Positions 15,911 through 26,055 of a stretch of 64,000 nucleotides of DNA are shown piece after piece. The translations under genes were made by a program, and so were the position numbers. Under the pieces are notes generated by a model. It was not told the DNA's origin. It did no database searches and worked only from the letters and a program-made list of their open reading frames with translations. Within the stretch, counting starts at the first letter, position 1. Each line of letters begins with the position of its first letter. The DNA is from RBG-16-66-20 sp049651845 (GTDB lineage Bacteria; Pseudomonadota; Gammaproteobacteria; Burkholderiales; SG8-39): positions 1 through 64,000 of the forward strand of contig JBASCW010000042.1 in NCBI GenBank assembly GCA_049651845.1. Reading direction: 5' to 3'.

Positions 15911-16660
15911 ATGAAAGTCCTGGTCAGCGTCAAGCGCGTGGTCGACTACAACGTGAAAGTTCGCGTGAAAGCGGACGGCACGGGGGTGGAGACCGCCAAC
16001 GTCAAGATGTCGATGAACCCGTTCGACGAAATTGCGGTGGAGGAGGCGGTGCGGCTCAAGGAAGCCGGCGCGGCGACCGAGATCGTCGTCGTCTCCTGCG
16101 GCCCGCAGGCCTGCCAGGAGACGCTGCGCACCGCGCTCGCCATCGGCGCCGACCGCGCGGTGCTGGTCGAGACCGGCGAAGAGCTGCAGCCGCTGGCGGT
16201 CGCCAAGCTGCTGAAGAAGGTCTGCGAGAAGGAAGCGCCGCAGCTCGTCATCCTGGGCAAGCAGGCGATCGACGACGACTCGAACCAGACCGGGCAGATG
16301 CTCGCGGCCCTGCTGGGATGGTCGCAAGCGACCTTCGCATCGAAAGTCGTTCTCGAGAAGGAAAAGGCGACCGTCACCCGCGAGGTGGACGGCGGGCTGG
16401 AGACCCTCGCGGTCAGGCTGCCTGCGGTCGTCACCACGGACCTGCGGCTCAACGAGCCGCGCTACGTCACGCTGCCGAACATCATGAAGGCAAAGAAGAA
16501 GCCGCTCGAGACGCTCAAGCCCGAAGCGCTCGGCGTGGACGTCGCGCCGCGACTGCAGACGCTCAAGGTCACCGAGCCGCCCAAGCGCAAGGCCGGCGTG
16601 AAGGTTGCAGACCCGAAAGCGCTGGTGGACCGGCTGCGCAACGAAGCAAAGGTGATCTGA
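15911..16660 (+). CDS. etfB: electron transfer flavoprotein beta subunit
   Basis: A 249-residue ETF beta subunit. It begins MKVLVSVKRVVDYNVKVRVK and shows the conserved SMNPFDEIAVEEAVRLKE, the GKQAIDDDSNQTGQMLA nucleotide-binding loop and the VTTDLRLNEPRYVTLPNIMKAKKKP signature. It pairs with EtfA to carry electrons from acyl-CoA dehydrogenases to ETF-quinone oxidoreductase (gene at 20303). The gene is divergent from the GspE-like gene; its TGA overlaps the etfA ATG. Length is normal for the family. Confidence 0.97.
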   Translation: MKVLVSVKRVVDYNVKVRVKADGTGVETANVKMSMNPFDEIAVEEAVRLKEAGAATEIVVVSCGPQACQETLRTALAIGADRAVLVETGEELQPLAVAKLLKKVCEKEAPQLVILGKQAIDDDSNQTGQMLAALLGWSQATFASKVVLEKEKATVTREVDGGLETLAVRLPAVVTTDLRLNEPRYVTLPNIMKAKKKPLETLKPEALGVDVAPRLQTLKVTEPPKRKAGVKVADPKALVDRLRNEAKVI

Positions 16661-17595
16661 TGGCGATCCTCGTGCTCGCCGACCACGACGGCAAGACCGT
16701 CCGCAAGGCCACCCTCAACACGGTCGCCGCCGCCCGGAAGATCGGCGGCGAGATCCATGTGCTCGTAGCCGGCAAGGACTGCGGCGACGCTGCCAAGGCG
16801 GCCGCCACGATCGCGGGCGTCGGCAAGGTGCTGCACGCCGACGGCGCGCCGCTGGCCGAGGAACTCGCCGAGAACGTCGCGGCGCTGCTGGTCGCGCTCG
16901 CGAAAGGCTACAGCCATGTGCTCGCGCCCGCGACCTCCAACGGCAAGAACATCCTGCCGCGCGCAGCCGCGCTGCTCGATTGCCAGCAGATCTCCGAGAT
17001 CATCGCAGTGGAGTCCGCCGATACATTCGTGCGGCCGATCTACGCCGGCAATGCGCTCGCGACGGTGCAGTCCAAGGATCCGATCAAGTTCATCACGGTT
17101 CGGGCGACGGGCTTCGATGCGGTGGCCGCGACCGGCGGCAGCGCGCCGATCGAGAAGGCAGAGTCTCCCGGCGATTCCGGCCTGTCCAGCTTCGTCGGGC
17201 GGGAGGTGCAGAAATCCGAGCGACCCGAGCTCACCGCGGCGCGCGTGGTGGTGTCGGGCGGGCGCGGCATGGGCTCGGGCGAGAACTTCAAGCTGCTCGA
17301 GCCGCTTGCCGACAAGCTGAACGCGGCGATGGGCGCTTCGCGCGCAGCCGTGGACGCGGGCTTCGTGCCGAACGACTGGCAAGTGGGGCAGACGGGCAAG
17401 ATCGTCGCGCCCGAGCTCTATGTCGCGGTCGGCATCTCCGGGGCGATCCAGCACCTCGCGGGCATGAAGGACAGCCGCGTCATCGTGGCGATCAACAAGG
17501 ACGAGGAGGCGCCCATCTTCCAGGTCGCCGACTACGGCATCGTGGGCGACCTGTTCAAGCTGGTGCCCGAGCTGGTGGAGGAGCTGAAGAAGTGA
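16660..17595 (+). CDS. etfA: electron transfer flavoprotein alpha subunit
   Basis: A 311-residue ETF alpha subunit. The N-terminal domain begins MAILVLADHDGKTVRKATLN. The C-terminal FAD-binding domain shows VVSGGRGMGSGENF, AAVDAGFVPNDWQVGQTGKIVAPELYVAVGISGAIQHLAGMKDS as a run of conserved blocks, and INKDEEAPIFQVADYGIVGDLF. The start overlaps the etfB stop (TGATG), ensuring stoichiometric translation. Next in the operon, 24 nt on, is an acyl-CoA dehydrogenase, its probable electron donor. Confidence 0.97.
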   Translation: MAILVLADHDGKTVRKATLNTVAAARKIGGEIHVLVAGKDCGDAAKAAATIAGVGKVLHADGAPLAEELAENVAALLVALAKGYSHVLAPATSNGKNILPRAAALLDCQQISEIIAVESADTFVRPIYAGNALATVQSKDPIKFITVRATGFDAVAATGGSAPIEKAESPGDSGLSSFVGREVQKSERPELTAARVVVSGGRGMGSGENFKLLEPLADKLNAAMGASRAAVDAGFVPNDWQVGQTGKIVAPELYVAVGISGAIQHLAGMKDSRVIVAINKDEEAPIFQVADYGIVGDLFKLVPELVEELKK

Positions 17596-17619
17596 AAACC
17601 CCGTCGTGAGGACCCGGTC

Positions 17620-19410
17620 ATGAGCAGCTATGCGGCCCCCCTGAAAGACATGCGGTTTGTGCTCAACGAGCTAGCGGGCCTGGGGGACGTGGCCAAGCTG
17701 CCGGGATACGAAGATGCGAGCCCGGAAACGGTCGACGCGATTCTTGAGGAAGCGTCGAAGTTCTCTTCCGAAGTCCTTGATCCATTGAATTATTCAGGTG
17801 ACCAGGAAGGCTCGGTCTGGAACGACGGCAAGGTGACGACGCCGAAGGGCTTCAAGGACGCCTACCAGCAGTACGCCGCAGGTGGCTGGCCGGCGCTGCC
17901 GTTCGAAGCCGCGCAGGGCGGCCAGGGGCTGCCCAAGCTCGTGGCCACCGCGGTCGAGGAGATGATCACCTCGGCCAACATGTCCTTCTCGCTCTGCCCG
18001 CTGCTGACGCAGGGCGCCGTGCATGCGCTCGAGATTGCCGGCAGCGAGGCGCTCAGGAAGACCTACCTGGAGAAGATGGTCTCGGGACGCTGGACGGGCA
18101 CCATGAACCTCACCGAGCCGCAGGCGGGCTCCGATCTCGCGCTGGTCCGCACCCGGGCCGTGCCGCAGGGGGACCACTACCTGATTTCCGGGCAGAAGAT
18201 CTTCATCACCTACGGCGAGCACGATCTCGCTGAGAACATCGTGCACCTGGTGCTCGCGCGCACGCCGGACGCACCCGAGGGCGTGAAGGGCATTTCGCTG
18301 TTCGTGGTGCCGAAATTCATGCCCAAACCCGACGGCACGCCGGGCGAGCGCAACGGCGCGAAATGCGCGTCCATCGAGCACAAGCTCGGCATCCACGCAA
18401 GCCCGACCGCGGTGATGGTGTTCGAGAACGCCAAGGGCTATCTCGTCGGCGAGCTCAACCGCGGCCTGTCGTACATGTTCGTCATGATGAACGCGGCGCG
18501 TTTCGGCGTCGGCCTGCAGGGCGTGTCGATCGCCGAACGCGCGTTCCAGCGCGCGCTCGCCTATGCGAAGCAGCGGCTGCAAGGCAAGGACCTGGTGGAG
18601 GGCGGCAAAACGGTGCCGATCATCCGGCACCCGGACGTGCGCCGCATGCTGATGCTGATGAAGTCGCAGACCGAGGCTGCGCGCGCGCTCGCCTATGTGG
18701 TCGCGGCGGCCATGGATACCGCCTCGCGGACGAAAGACCAGGAGGAAGCGAAACGGCTGCAGGCTTTCGTGGACCTGATGATCCCGGTGGTGAAGGGCTG
18801 GAGCACCGAGATGGGCATCGAGGTCGCCTCCCTCGGCGTGCAGGTCCACGGCGGCATGGGCTTCATCGAGGAAACCGGCGCGGCGCAGCACCTGCGCGAT
18901 GCGCGCATCGCCACCATCTACGAGGGCACCACCGGCATCCAGGCGGGCGACCTGCTCGGCCGCAAGATCGCGCGCGAGGGCGGCGTCACGGTGAAGGGCT
19001 GGCTCGAAGTGCTCAAGGGTCTCGAGCAGGCGCTCGCGAAATCCGGCGACGCGGACATCCGGGTCGTGCGCCAGCGCCTCGCCGCGGGCGTGCAGTCTGT
19101 TTCCGAATGCGTCGACTACGTGCTCGCCTCAGCGGGCAAGGATCCGAATGCCGCGTTCGCGGGCGCGGTGCCGTTCCTGATGCTGATGGGCATCGTCGCG
19201 GGCGGCTGGCAGCTGGCGCGCGCCGCGCTGATATGCGAGCGCAAGCTGCAGAAGAAGGACGGCGACGCGGCGTTCCTCGCGGCCAAGATCAAGACGGCGC
19301 GCTTCTTCGCCGACCACGTGCTCTCGCAGGCGCCCGGCCTTGCAGTCACCGTTGCGCAGGGCGCGCCCTCGGTAATGGCGCTCTCCGAAGACCAGTTCCT
19401 CGCGGCCTAG
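17620..19410 (+). CDS. acyl-CoA dehydrogenase with C-terminal extension
   Basis: A 596-residue acyl-CoA dehydrogenase of the long class common beside etfBA in Burkholderiales. It has MNLTEPQAGSDLALVRTRA and FITYGEHDLAENIVHLVLAR in the flavin region, VQVHGGMGFIEETGAAQHLRDARIA in the C-terminal helical domain, and an intact IYEGTTGI loop with the catalytic Glu. A C-terminal domain of about 140 residues follows. A GAGGA ribosome-binding site lies 7 nt before the ATG. It probably oxidises medium or long acyl-CoAs and reduces the ETF encoded just upstream. Its 3' end overlaps the convergent GNAT gene by 4 nt. An AT-richer patch lies at about 17750-17805. Confidence 0.93.
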   Translation: MSSYAAPLKDMRFVLNELAGLGDVAKLPGYEDASPETVDAILEEASKFSSEVLDPLNYSGDQEGSVWNDGKVTTPKGFKDAYQQYAAGGWPALPFEAAQGGQGLPKLVATAVEEMITSANMSFSLCPLLTQGAVHALEIAGSEALRKTYLEKMVSGRWTGTMNLTEPQAGSDLALVRTRAVPQGDHYLISGQKIFITYGEHDLAENIVHLVLARTPDAPEGVKGISLFVVPKFMPKPDGTPGERNGAKCASIEHKLGIHASPTAVMVFENAKGYLVGELNRGLSYMFVMMNAARFGVGLQGVSIAERAFQRALAYAKQRLQGKDLVEGGKTVPIIRHPDVRRMLMLMKSQTEAARALAYVVAAAMDTASRTKDQEEAKRLQAFVDLMIPVVKGWSTEMGIEVASLGVQVHGGMGFIEETGAAQHLRDARIATIYEGTTGIQAGDLLGRKIAREGGVTVKGWLEVLKGLEQALAKSGDADIRVVRQRLAAGVQSVSECVDYVLASAGKDPNAAFAGAVPFLMLMGIVAGGWQLARAALICERKLQKKDGDAAFLAAKIKTARFFADHVLSQAPGLAVTVAQGAPSVMALSEDQFLAA

Positions 19411-19970
19411 CGCAGCTCCAGCGTCACGCGCGTGACCGTGGGGTCGTCGGGATGGCGGCCCAGCCCGAATCCCAGCTTGCGGCAGAACGCGAGCATCTGC
19501 AGGTTGGTGGACAGCACGTCGCCATACATGCGCGCCAGGCCGCGGCCGCGCGCCACGGCGATCAGCTTCGCCATCAGCCGGCGGCCGATGCCGCGGCCCT
19601 GCCACGCGTCGGCGATCACCAGGGCGAACTCGCAGGCGTGGCCGTCCGGCTCGAGCGCATAGCGCGCGACGCCGATCAGCACCTCGCGGCCATCCAGCAT
19701 CAGCGCGGCGGCGAGCGCCATGTCGCGCGAGAAATCGACCGTCGTCAGGCGGTCGATGTACTCGCGGGTGATGCGGATGGTGCCGCCCAGCAGGCGGTTC
19801 TGGCGCGTCTCCGGCGACAGGCCGCTGACGAATGCGTGCTCGATGTCGTGGTCCTCGCGCCGCAGCGGGCGCAGCACCACCGCCTGGCCGACGATCGGCT
19901 GGAAGGACTCCGCCAGAGCAAAAAGGGGGTCGGAGTAATTTTTTCCGCGGTCGCCGGTGGAGTCGCCCAT
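19407..19970 (-). CDS. GNAT family N-acetyltransferase with repeat-derived N-terminus
   Basis: A GNAT-fold protein of 187 residues, with VVLRPLRREDHD at the start of the fold, the acetyl-CoA pyrophosphate loop WQGRGIGRRLM near residue 125, and a LARMYGDVLSTNLQMLAFCRKLGF segment that is standard for the group. The first 20 or so residues (through NYSDPLFALAE) are encoded by the left arm and loop of an inverted repeat (19920-20005). They are therefore probably not ancestral, and the native start may have been lost; a GTG at the VVLRP region is an alternative start. Substrate unknown. Confidence 0.8.
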   Translation of the reverse strand: MGDSTGDRGKNYSDPLFALAESFQPIVGQAVVLRPLRREDHDIEHAFVSGLSPETRQNRLLGGTIRITREYIDRLTTVDFSRDMALAAALMLDGREVLIGVARYALEPDGHACEFALVIADAWQGRGIGRRLMAKLIAVARGRGLARMYGDVLSTNLQMLAFCRKLGFGLGRHPDDPTVTRVTLELR

Positions 19971-20005
19971 GCGGATCGAGAAAAAGTTACTCCGGCCCCC
20001 TTTTT
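19920..20005. repeat. REPIN-like imperfect inverted repeat
   Basis: Two 26-nt arms, 19920-19945 and 19980-20005, are inverted copies with only two mismatches, both compatible with G-U pairing in RNA. They flank a 34-nt loop. The arms share the core AAAAAGGGGG-YCGGAGTAA. Similar GGGGTCGGAGT-type palindromes are scattered in many proteobacterial genomes and are associated with RAYT (Y1 transposase-like) genes. No such gene is in this window. Confidence 0.75.
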
Positions 20006-20006
20006 C

Positions 20007-20300
20007 TCAGAACCGGATCTTTCCGGTCAGGATCTCTTTCCACATCACCCAGTCGCCGAGGAAGCTGTAGAACGGATGCGTGAAGGTGGCCGGCCGGTTG
20101 TGCTCGAAGAAATAGTGCCCGACCCAGGCCCAGGCGTAGCCCTGCACGACGCCTCCGAGCAGCCACCAGAAGTTGAGCGTCGAGAACGCGTGCAGCGCGC
20201 AGGCGAGACCGATCGTGGTGCCGATGAAGTGCAGCCGCCGGCAGGTGCGGTTCGAATGCTCGCCGAGATAGTAGGGGTAGAACTCCCTGAAGGTCTTCAT
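20007..20300 (-). CDS. DUF962 / Mpo1-like membrane protein
   Basis: A 97-residue small membrane protein of the DUF962 (Mpo1-like) type. It begins MKTFREFYPYYLGEHSN and has two hydrophobic segments (about 24-42 and 44-60), with conserved HFIGT, WVGHYFFEHNRPATF and the C-terminal DWVMWKEILTGK. The yeast relative Mpo1 is an Fe-dependent dioxygenase of 2-hydroxy fatty acid breakdown; whether bacterial members do this is not established. It begins 2 nt after the ETF-quinone oxidoreductase stop, so the two are cotranscribed, which fits a lipid-oxidation context. The REPIN abuts its stop codon. Confidence 0.85.
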   Translation of the reverse strand: MKTFREFYPYYLGEHSNRTCRRLHFIGTTIGLACALHAFSTLNFWWLLGGVVQGYAWAWVGHYFFEHNRPATFTHPFYSFLGDWVMWKEILTGKIRF

Positions 20301-20302
20301 GG

Positions 20303-21931
20303 CTACATGTTCGGATAGGTGGGGCCGCCGCCGCCTTCGGGCGTAACCCACACGATATTCTGCGTGGGATCCTTGATGTCGCAGGTCTTGCAGTGCACGC
20401 AGTTCTGCGCGTTGATCTGCAGCCGCGGACCTTTGTCGTCACGCACGATCTCGTACACGCCGGCCGGGCAGTAGCGCTGCTCGGGTGCGTCGTAGAGCTC
20501 GAGGTTCACGCTCACCGGCACCGAGGCATCCTTCAGCGTCAGGTGCACGGGCTGATCTTCGCCGTGGTTGGTGCCCGAGAAGGAGACGTTCGTGAGCCGG
20601 TCGAAGGTGATGACGCCGTCGGGCTTGGGATATTGGATTTCCTTAGCTTCGGTTTTCCTGACCAGCGTTTCATGATCGGCATGATCGTGATGCAAGGTCC
20701 AGGGCGCCTTGCCGCCGAACACGACCTGGTCGATGCCGACCATCAGCGTGCCGGTGTAGAGGCCCTTCGCCATCCAGGGTTTGAAGTTGCGCGCGCGATA
20801 GAGCTCGTCGAAGAGCCAGCTCTGCCGGAACGCCTCGGGGTAGTCGGCGAGCGCGTCGCCGGTACGGCCCGCCGCTAGCGCCGCGTGCGCCGCCTCGGCG
20901 GCCAGCATCCCGGATTTGATCGCGGCGTGGCTGCCCTTGATGCGCGAGGCGTTTAGAAAGCCGGCGTCGTCGCCGATCAGGCAGCCGCCCGGGAACACGA
21001 GCTCGGGCAGCGATTGCAGTCCGCCCGCCGCGATCGCGCGCGCGCCGTAGGCGACGCGCTTGCCGCCTTCCAGGAAAGTGCGGATCGCCGGGTGCGTCTT
21101 GTAGCGCTGGAACTCCTCGTAGGGGCTCAGGTAGGGGTTGGTATAGCCGAGCCCGACCACGAAGCCCACCGCGGCCTGGTTGTTCTCCAGGTGGTAGAGG
21201 AACGAGCCGCCGTAGGTGTCGCTCGCAAGCGGCCAGCCCGCCGTGTGGATTACCAGGCCGGGCTGATGCTTTTCGGGCTTGAGGTCCCAGAGCTCCTTCA
21301 GGCCGATGCCGTAGAGCTGCGGGTCCGAGCCCTTGCGCAGCGAGAACTTCGCCTCCAGCTGCTTGCCGAGATTGCCGCGGCAGCCTTCGGCGAAGAAAGT
21401 GTACTTGGCGTGCAGCTCCATGCCGGGCTGGAAGGCGTCGCTCTTCTCGCCCTTGCGGTTGACACCCATGTCGCCGGTGGCGACGCCCTTGACCGCGCCG
21501 TTGTCGTCGTAAAGTACTTCGGCGGCTGCGAAGCCGGGGAAGATCTCTACGCCCAGGCCCTCGGCCTGCTGGCCGAGCCAGCGCACCACTTGCCCCAGGC
21601 TGATCACGTAGTTGCCGTGGTTCTGGAAGCAGGCGGGCAGGATGAAATTGGGTGTCCGGAACGACTTGTCCTGCGTGAGAAACAGGAACCGGTCCTCGGA
21701 CACCGGCACGTTGAGCGGGGCGCCCTTTTCCTTCCAGTCGGGGAACAGTTCGTCCATCGCGCGCGGGTCCATCACCGCGCCCGACAGGATGTGCGCGCCG
21801 ATCTCCGAGCCTTTCTCGATCACGCAGACCGACACGTCGGCGGACAACTGTTTCAAGCGGATCGCCGCCGCGAGCCCCGCCGGGCCGCCACCCACCACCA
21901 CGACGTCGTACTGCATGGATTCGCGCGCCAT
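20303..21931 (-). CDS. electron transfer flavoprotein-ubiquinone oxidoreductase
   Basis: A 542-residue ETF:quinone oxidoreductase. The FAD-binding motif VVVGGGPAGLAAAIRL is at the N-terminus. The middle has EGCRGNLGKQL, LYGIGLKELW and GGCLIGDDAGFLNASRIKGSHAAIKSGMLAAE as conserved blocks. The C-terminal ferredoxin-like domain has YCPAGVYE and CVHCKTCDIKDPTQNI, providing the four Cys of a 4Fe-4S cluster. It is a peripheral inner-membrane enzyme passing electrons from ETF to ubiquinone. A perfect TATAAT lies exactly at -12 to -7 from its ATG, suggesting a leaderless mRNA. Confidence 0.97.
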   Translation of the reverse strand: MARESMQYDVVVVGGGPAGLAAAIRLKQLSADVSVCVIEKGSEIGAHILSGAVMDPRAMDELFPDWKEKGAPLNVPVSEDRFLFLTQDKSFRTPNFILPACFQNHGNYVISLGQVVRWLGQQAEGLGVEIFPGFAAAEVLYDDNGAVKGVATGDMGVNRKGEKSDAFQPGMELHAKYTFFAEGCRGNLGKQLEAKFSLRKGSDPQLYGIGLKELWDLKPEKHQPGLVIHTAGWPLASDTYGGSFLYHLENNQAAVGFVVGLGYTNPYLSPYEEFQRYKTHPAIRTFLEGGKRVAYGARAIAAGGLQSLPELVFPGGCLIGDDAGFLNASRIKGSHAAIKSGMLAAEAAHAALAAGRTGDALADYPEAFRQSWLFDELYRARNFKPWMAKGLYTGTLMVGIDQVVFGGKAPWTLHHDHADHETLVRKTEAKEIQYPKPDGVITFDRLTNVSFSGTNHGEDQPVHLTLKDASVPVSVNLELYDAPEQRYCPAGVYEIVRDDKGPRLQINAQNCVHCKTCDIKDPTQNIVWVTPEGGGGPTYPNM

Positions 21932-21937
21932 CCGTGG

Positions 21938-21945
21938 ATTATAGA
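21938..21945. promoter_or_regulatory. overlapping divergent -10 elements
   Basis: On the minus strand TATAAT occupies 21943-21938, at -12 to -7 relative to the ETF-quinone oxidoreductase ATG. On the plus strand TATAGA occupies 21940-21945, 10 nt before the thioesterase ATG. The two start codons are only 23 nt apart, so both transcripts would be leaderless or nearly so and their polymerases would compete. Confidence 0.5.
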
Positions 21946-21954
21946 ATGCGGCCT

Positions 21955-22380
21955 ATGGAAGAAGCGCGCAGGCTCGCGCATGTCGAGCGCATCCCGATCC
22001 GCTGGGGCGACATGGACGCGATGGGGCACGTCAACAACACGGTGTACTTCCGCTTCATGGAGCAGGCGCGCATCAGCTGGTTCGCCGCGCTGATGCCGGA
22101 AAAGGAAGCCTGGAAGTCCACGGGCATCGTGATCGTCAACGCTTCCTGCAACTACAAGCGCGCGATGGCCTATCCGGGCACGGTCGAGGTCAAGCTGTAC
22201 GTCGGCGAGCCCGGCGGCTCGAGCGCGCCGACCTTCTACGAACTGCGCGTGGACGCCGATCCCGAGCCCTACGCGGACGGTTCGGCAGTCGTGGTGTTCG
22301 TGGACATGGCGCAGCAGAAGCCGGTTCGCATCCCCGAGGGCATCCGCGAGCGGCTGCTCGCGGCGAAGGTGGCGGCATGA
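21955..22380 (+). CDS. acyl-CoA thioesterase (4-hydroxybenzoyl-CoA thioesterase / YbgC type, hotdog fold)
   Basis: A 141-residue single hotdog-fold thioesterase. IRWGDMDAMGHVNNTVYFRFMEQARISWF contains the catalytic Asp region and conserved HVNN in the usual order, followed by NYKRAMAYPGTVEV. It hydrolyses acyl-CoA to acid plus CoA. An in-frame ATG at 21946 is an alternative start; I prefer 21955 because the protein then begins like its family. Its stop overlaps the ATG of the acetoacetyl-CoA synthetase gene (ATGA), so both are translated from one mRNA. Confidence 0.88.
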   Translation: MEEARRLAHVERIPIRWGDMDAMGHVNNTVYFRFMEQARISWFAALMPEKEAWKSTGIVIVNASCNYKRAMAYPGTVEVKLYVGEPGGSSAPTFYELRVDADPEPYADGSAVVVFVDMAQQKPVRIPEGIRERLLAAKVAA

Positions 22381-24290
22381 CGCCGCTGTGGACGCCGTCT
22401 CCCGAGCGGGCGGCGCAGACCAGCCTCGCTCGCTTCGCTGGAAGGGCCGGCAGAAAGTCGTATGAAGACCTGCACCGCTGGTCGATCGAGCAGCCCGCGG
22501 ACTTCTGGAATCTGGCGTGGGACTTTTGCCGCGTGCGGGGCGAGAAGGGCGCGCGGCCGCTTGTCGACGGCGATCGCATGCCGGGCGCGAAGTTTTTCCC
22601 CGACGGCCGGCTCAATTTCGCCGAGAATCTCCTGCGCGATCCCACCGGCGCGGACGCGATCGTTTTCTGGGGCGAGGACCGGGTCAAGCGCCGCCTGTCG
22701 CGGCGCGAGCTGCACGACCTGGTGTCGCGCCTGCAGCAGGCGCTCGCCGCCGCGGGCGTGGGCAAAGGCGACCGCGTCGCCGGCTACCTGCCGAACCTGC
22801 CGGAATCGGTCGCCGCGATGCTGGCGACCGCGAGCCTCGGCGCGATCTGGTCTTCGTGCTCGCCCGATTTCGGCGTGCAGGGCGTGCTCGACCGCTTCGG
22901 CCAGATCGATCCGAAGGTCCTGTTCTGCGCCGACGGCTACCTGTACGGCGGCAAGGAGTTCGACTCGCAGGACAAGGCGCAAGAGATCCTCGCAAAGCTG
23001 CCGACCGTGAAGGCGTGTGTAGTGCTGCCGTATGTCGGTGCGGAGGCGAAGCTCGGAGTTTCGCTCGAGAGTTTCATCGCTGCGTACCAGGCAAGAAGCG
23101 TGCAGTTCACGCAGGTCGAATTCAACCACCCGCTCTACGTCCTCTATTCCTCGGGCACCACCGGCGTTCCCAAGTGCATCGTGCATGGCACCGGCGGCAC
23201 GCTGCTGCAGCACCTGAAGGAGCACATCCTGCACTCGGACGTGCGGCCGGGCGACCGGGTGTTCTACTTCACGACGCTCGGCTGGATGATGTGGAACTGG
23301 CTGGTCTCAGGGCTCGCCGCCGGGGCCACGCTGCTGCTCTACGACGGCTCGCCTTTCGTGGGGCGCGGGCGCATCCTGTTCGACTTCGCCGACACCGAGG
23401 GCATGACGCATTTCGGCACCTCGGCCAAGTTCATCGACGCGATCGCCAAGGTCAAGCTCAAGCCCGCGGAGACGCACCGGCTCGACAAGCTGCGAGCGAT
23501 TCTCTCCACCGGCTCGCCGCTCGTGGCCGAGGGCTTCGACTACGTGTACGCGAACGTGAAGAAGGACGTCTGCCTGTCCTCGATCTCCGGAGGCACCGAT
23601 ATCGTCTCCTGCTTCGTCCTGGGCAATCCCATGGGGCCGGTCTGGCGCGGCGAGATCCAGGCAAAAGGCCTCGGTATGGCCGTGGATGTTTTTGACGAAG
23701 AAGGATTCTCAACAAAGGGCAAGGGCGAACTGGTCTGCACCCGTCCGTTCCCGTCCATGCCGATCGGCTTCTGGGGCGACGCCGACGGTTCGCGCTACCG
23801 CGCGGCGTATTTCGAGAAGTTCCCCAACGTCTGGCGCCATGGCGACTGGTGCGAGCTCACCGAGCACGGCGGCGTGATCATCTACGGCCGTTCGGACGCG
23901 GTGCTCAACCCGGGCGGCGTGCGCATCGGCACGGCGGAGATCTACCGCCAGGTCGAGCAGCTGGAGGAGGTCGTCGAGTCGCTGGTGATCGGCCAGGACT
24001 GGCTGGACGACGTGCGCGTGGTGCTGTTCGTAAAGCTCCAGGAGGGCGCGCAGCTGAGCGAGGACTTGATCAACAGGATCAAGAAGCGGATTCGCGACAA
24101 CACCACGCCCCGGCACGTGCCCGCGAAGATCGTCCAGGTGATGGACATCCCGCGCACCAAGAGCGGCAAGATCGTCGAGCTCGCGGTGCGCGACGTCGTT
24201 CACGGCCGACAGGTGAAAAATCTCGAGGCGCTGGCCAACCCGGAGGCGCTCGAGCAGTTCCGCGGCCGGACGGAGCTCGCGCAAGCCTGA
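22377..24290 (+). CDS. acetoacetyl-CoA synthetase (acetoacetate-CoA ligase)
   Basis: A 637-residue acyl-adenylate-forming ligase of the acetoacetyl-CoA synthetase type. The N-terminus with WSIEQPADFWNLAWDF and KFFPDGRLNFAENLL is diagnostic. The AMP-binding P-loop LYSSGTTGVPK is near residue 260, GWMMWNWLVSGLA follows, and the C-terminal Lys is in RTKSGKIVELAVRD. It activates acetoacetate for use as carbon or in polyhydroxybutyrate turnover. It is coupled to the upstream thioesterase. AT-richer rare-codon patches lie near 22990-23110 and 23680-23725. Confidence 0.92.
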   Translation: MTPLWTPSPERAAQTSLARFAGRAGRKSYEDLHRWSIEQPADFWNLAWDFCRVRGEKGARPLVDGDRMPGAKFFPDGRLNFAENLLRDPTGADAIVFWGEDRVKRRLSRRELHDLVSRLQQALAAAGVGKGDRVAGYLPNLPESVAAMLATASLGAIWSSCSPDFGVQGVLDRFGQIDPKVLFCADGYLYGGKEFDSQDKAQEILAKLPTVKACVVLPYVGAEAKLGVSLESFIAAYQARSVQFTQVEFNHPLYVLYSSGTTGVPKCIVHGTGGTLLQHLKEHILHSDVRPGDRVFYFTTLGWMMWNWLVSGLAAGATLLLYDGSPFVGRGRILFDFADTEGMTHFGTSAKFIDAIAKVKLKPAETHRLDKLRAILSTGSPLVAEGFDYVYANVKKDVCLSSISGGTDIVSCFVLGNPMGPVWRGEIQAKGLGMAVDVFDEEGFSTKGKGELVCTRPFPSMPIGFWGDADGSRYRAAYFEKFPNVWRHGDWCELTEHGGVIIYGRSDAVLNPGGVRIGTAEIYRQVEQLEEVVESLVIGQDWLDDVRVVLFVKLQEGAQLSEDLINRIKKRIRDNTTPRHVPAKIVQVMDIPRTKSGKIVELAVRDVVHGRQVKNLEALANPEALEQFRGRTELAQA

Positions 24291-24393
24291 TCGCCACCGC
24301 ACACGGGCGTCCTTCGCTGCGCTCGTGCGATCCTGATTTGTGGGGCCGGCGGGCTTCCTGTAGACTCCGGCTTTCACGCTGAGCTTGGCGTTA

Positions 24394-26051
<1,658 letters not shown>

Positions 26052-26055
<4 letters not shown>

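Noticed and set aside
13179..15914. 911-codon open frame on the plus strand opposite the GspE-like gene
   Set aside because: Antisense shadow of a gene with full ATPase motifs; composition shows no protein-family features.
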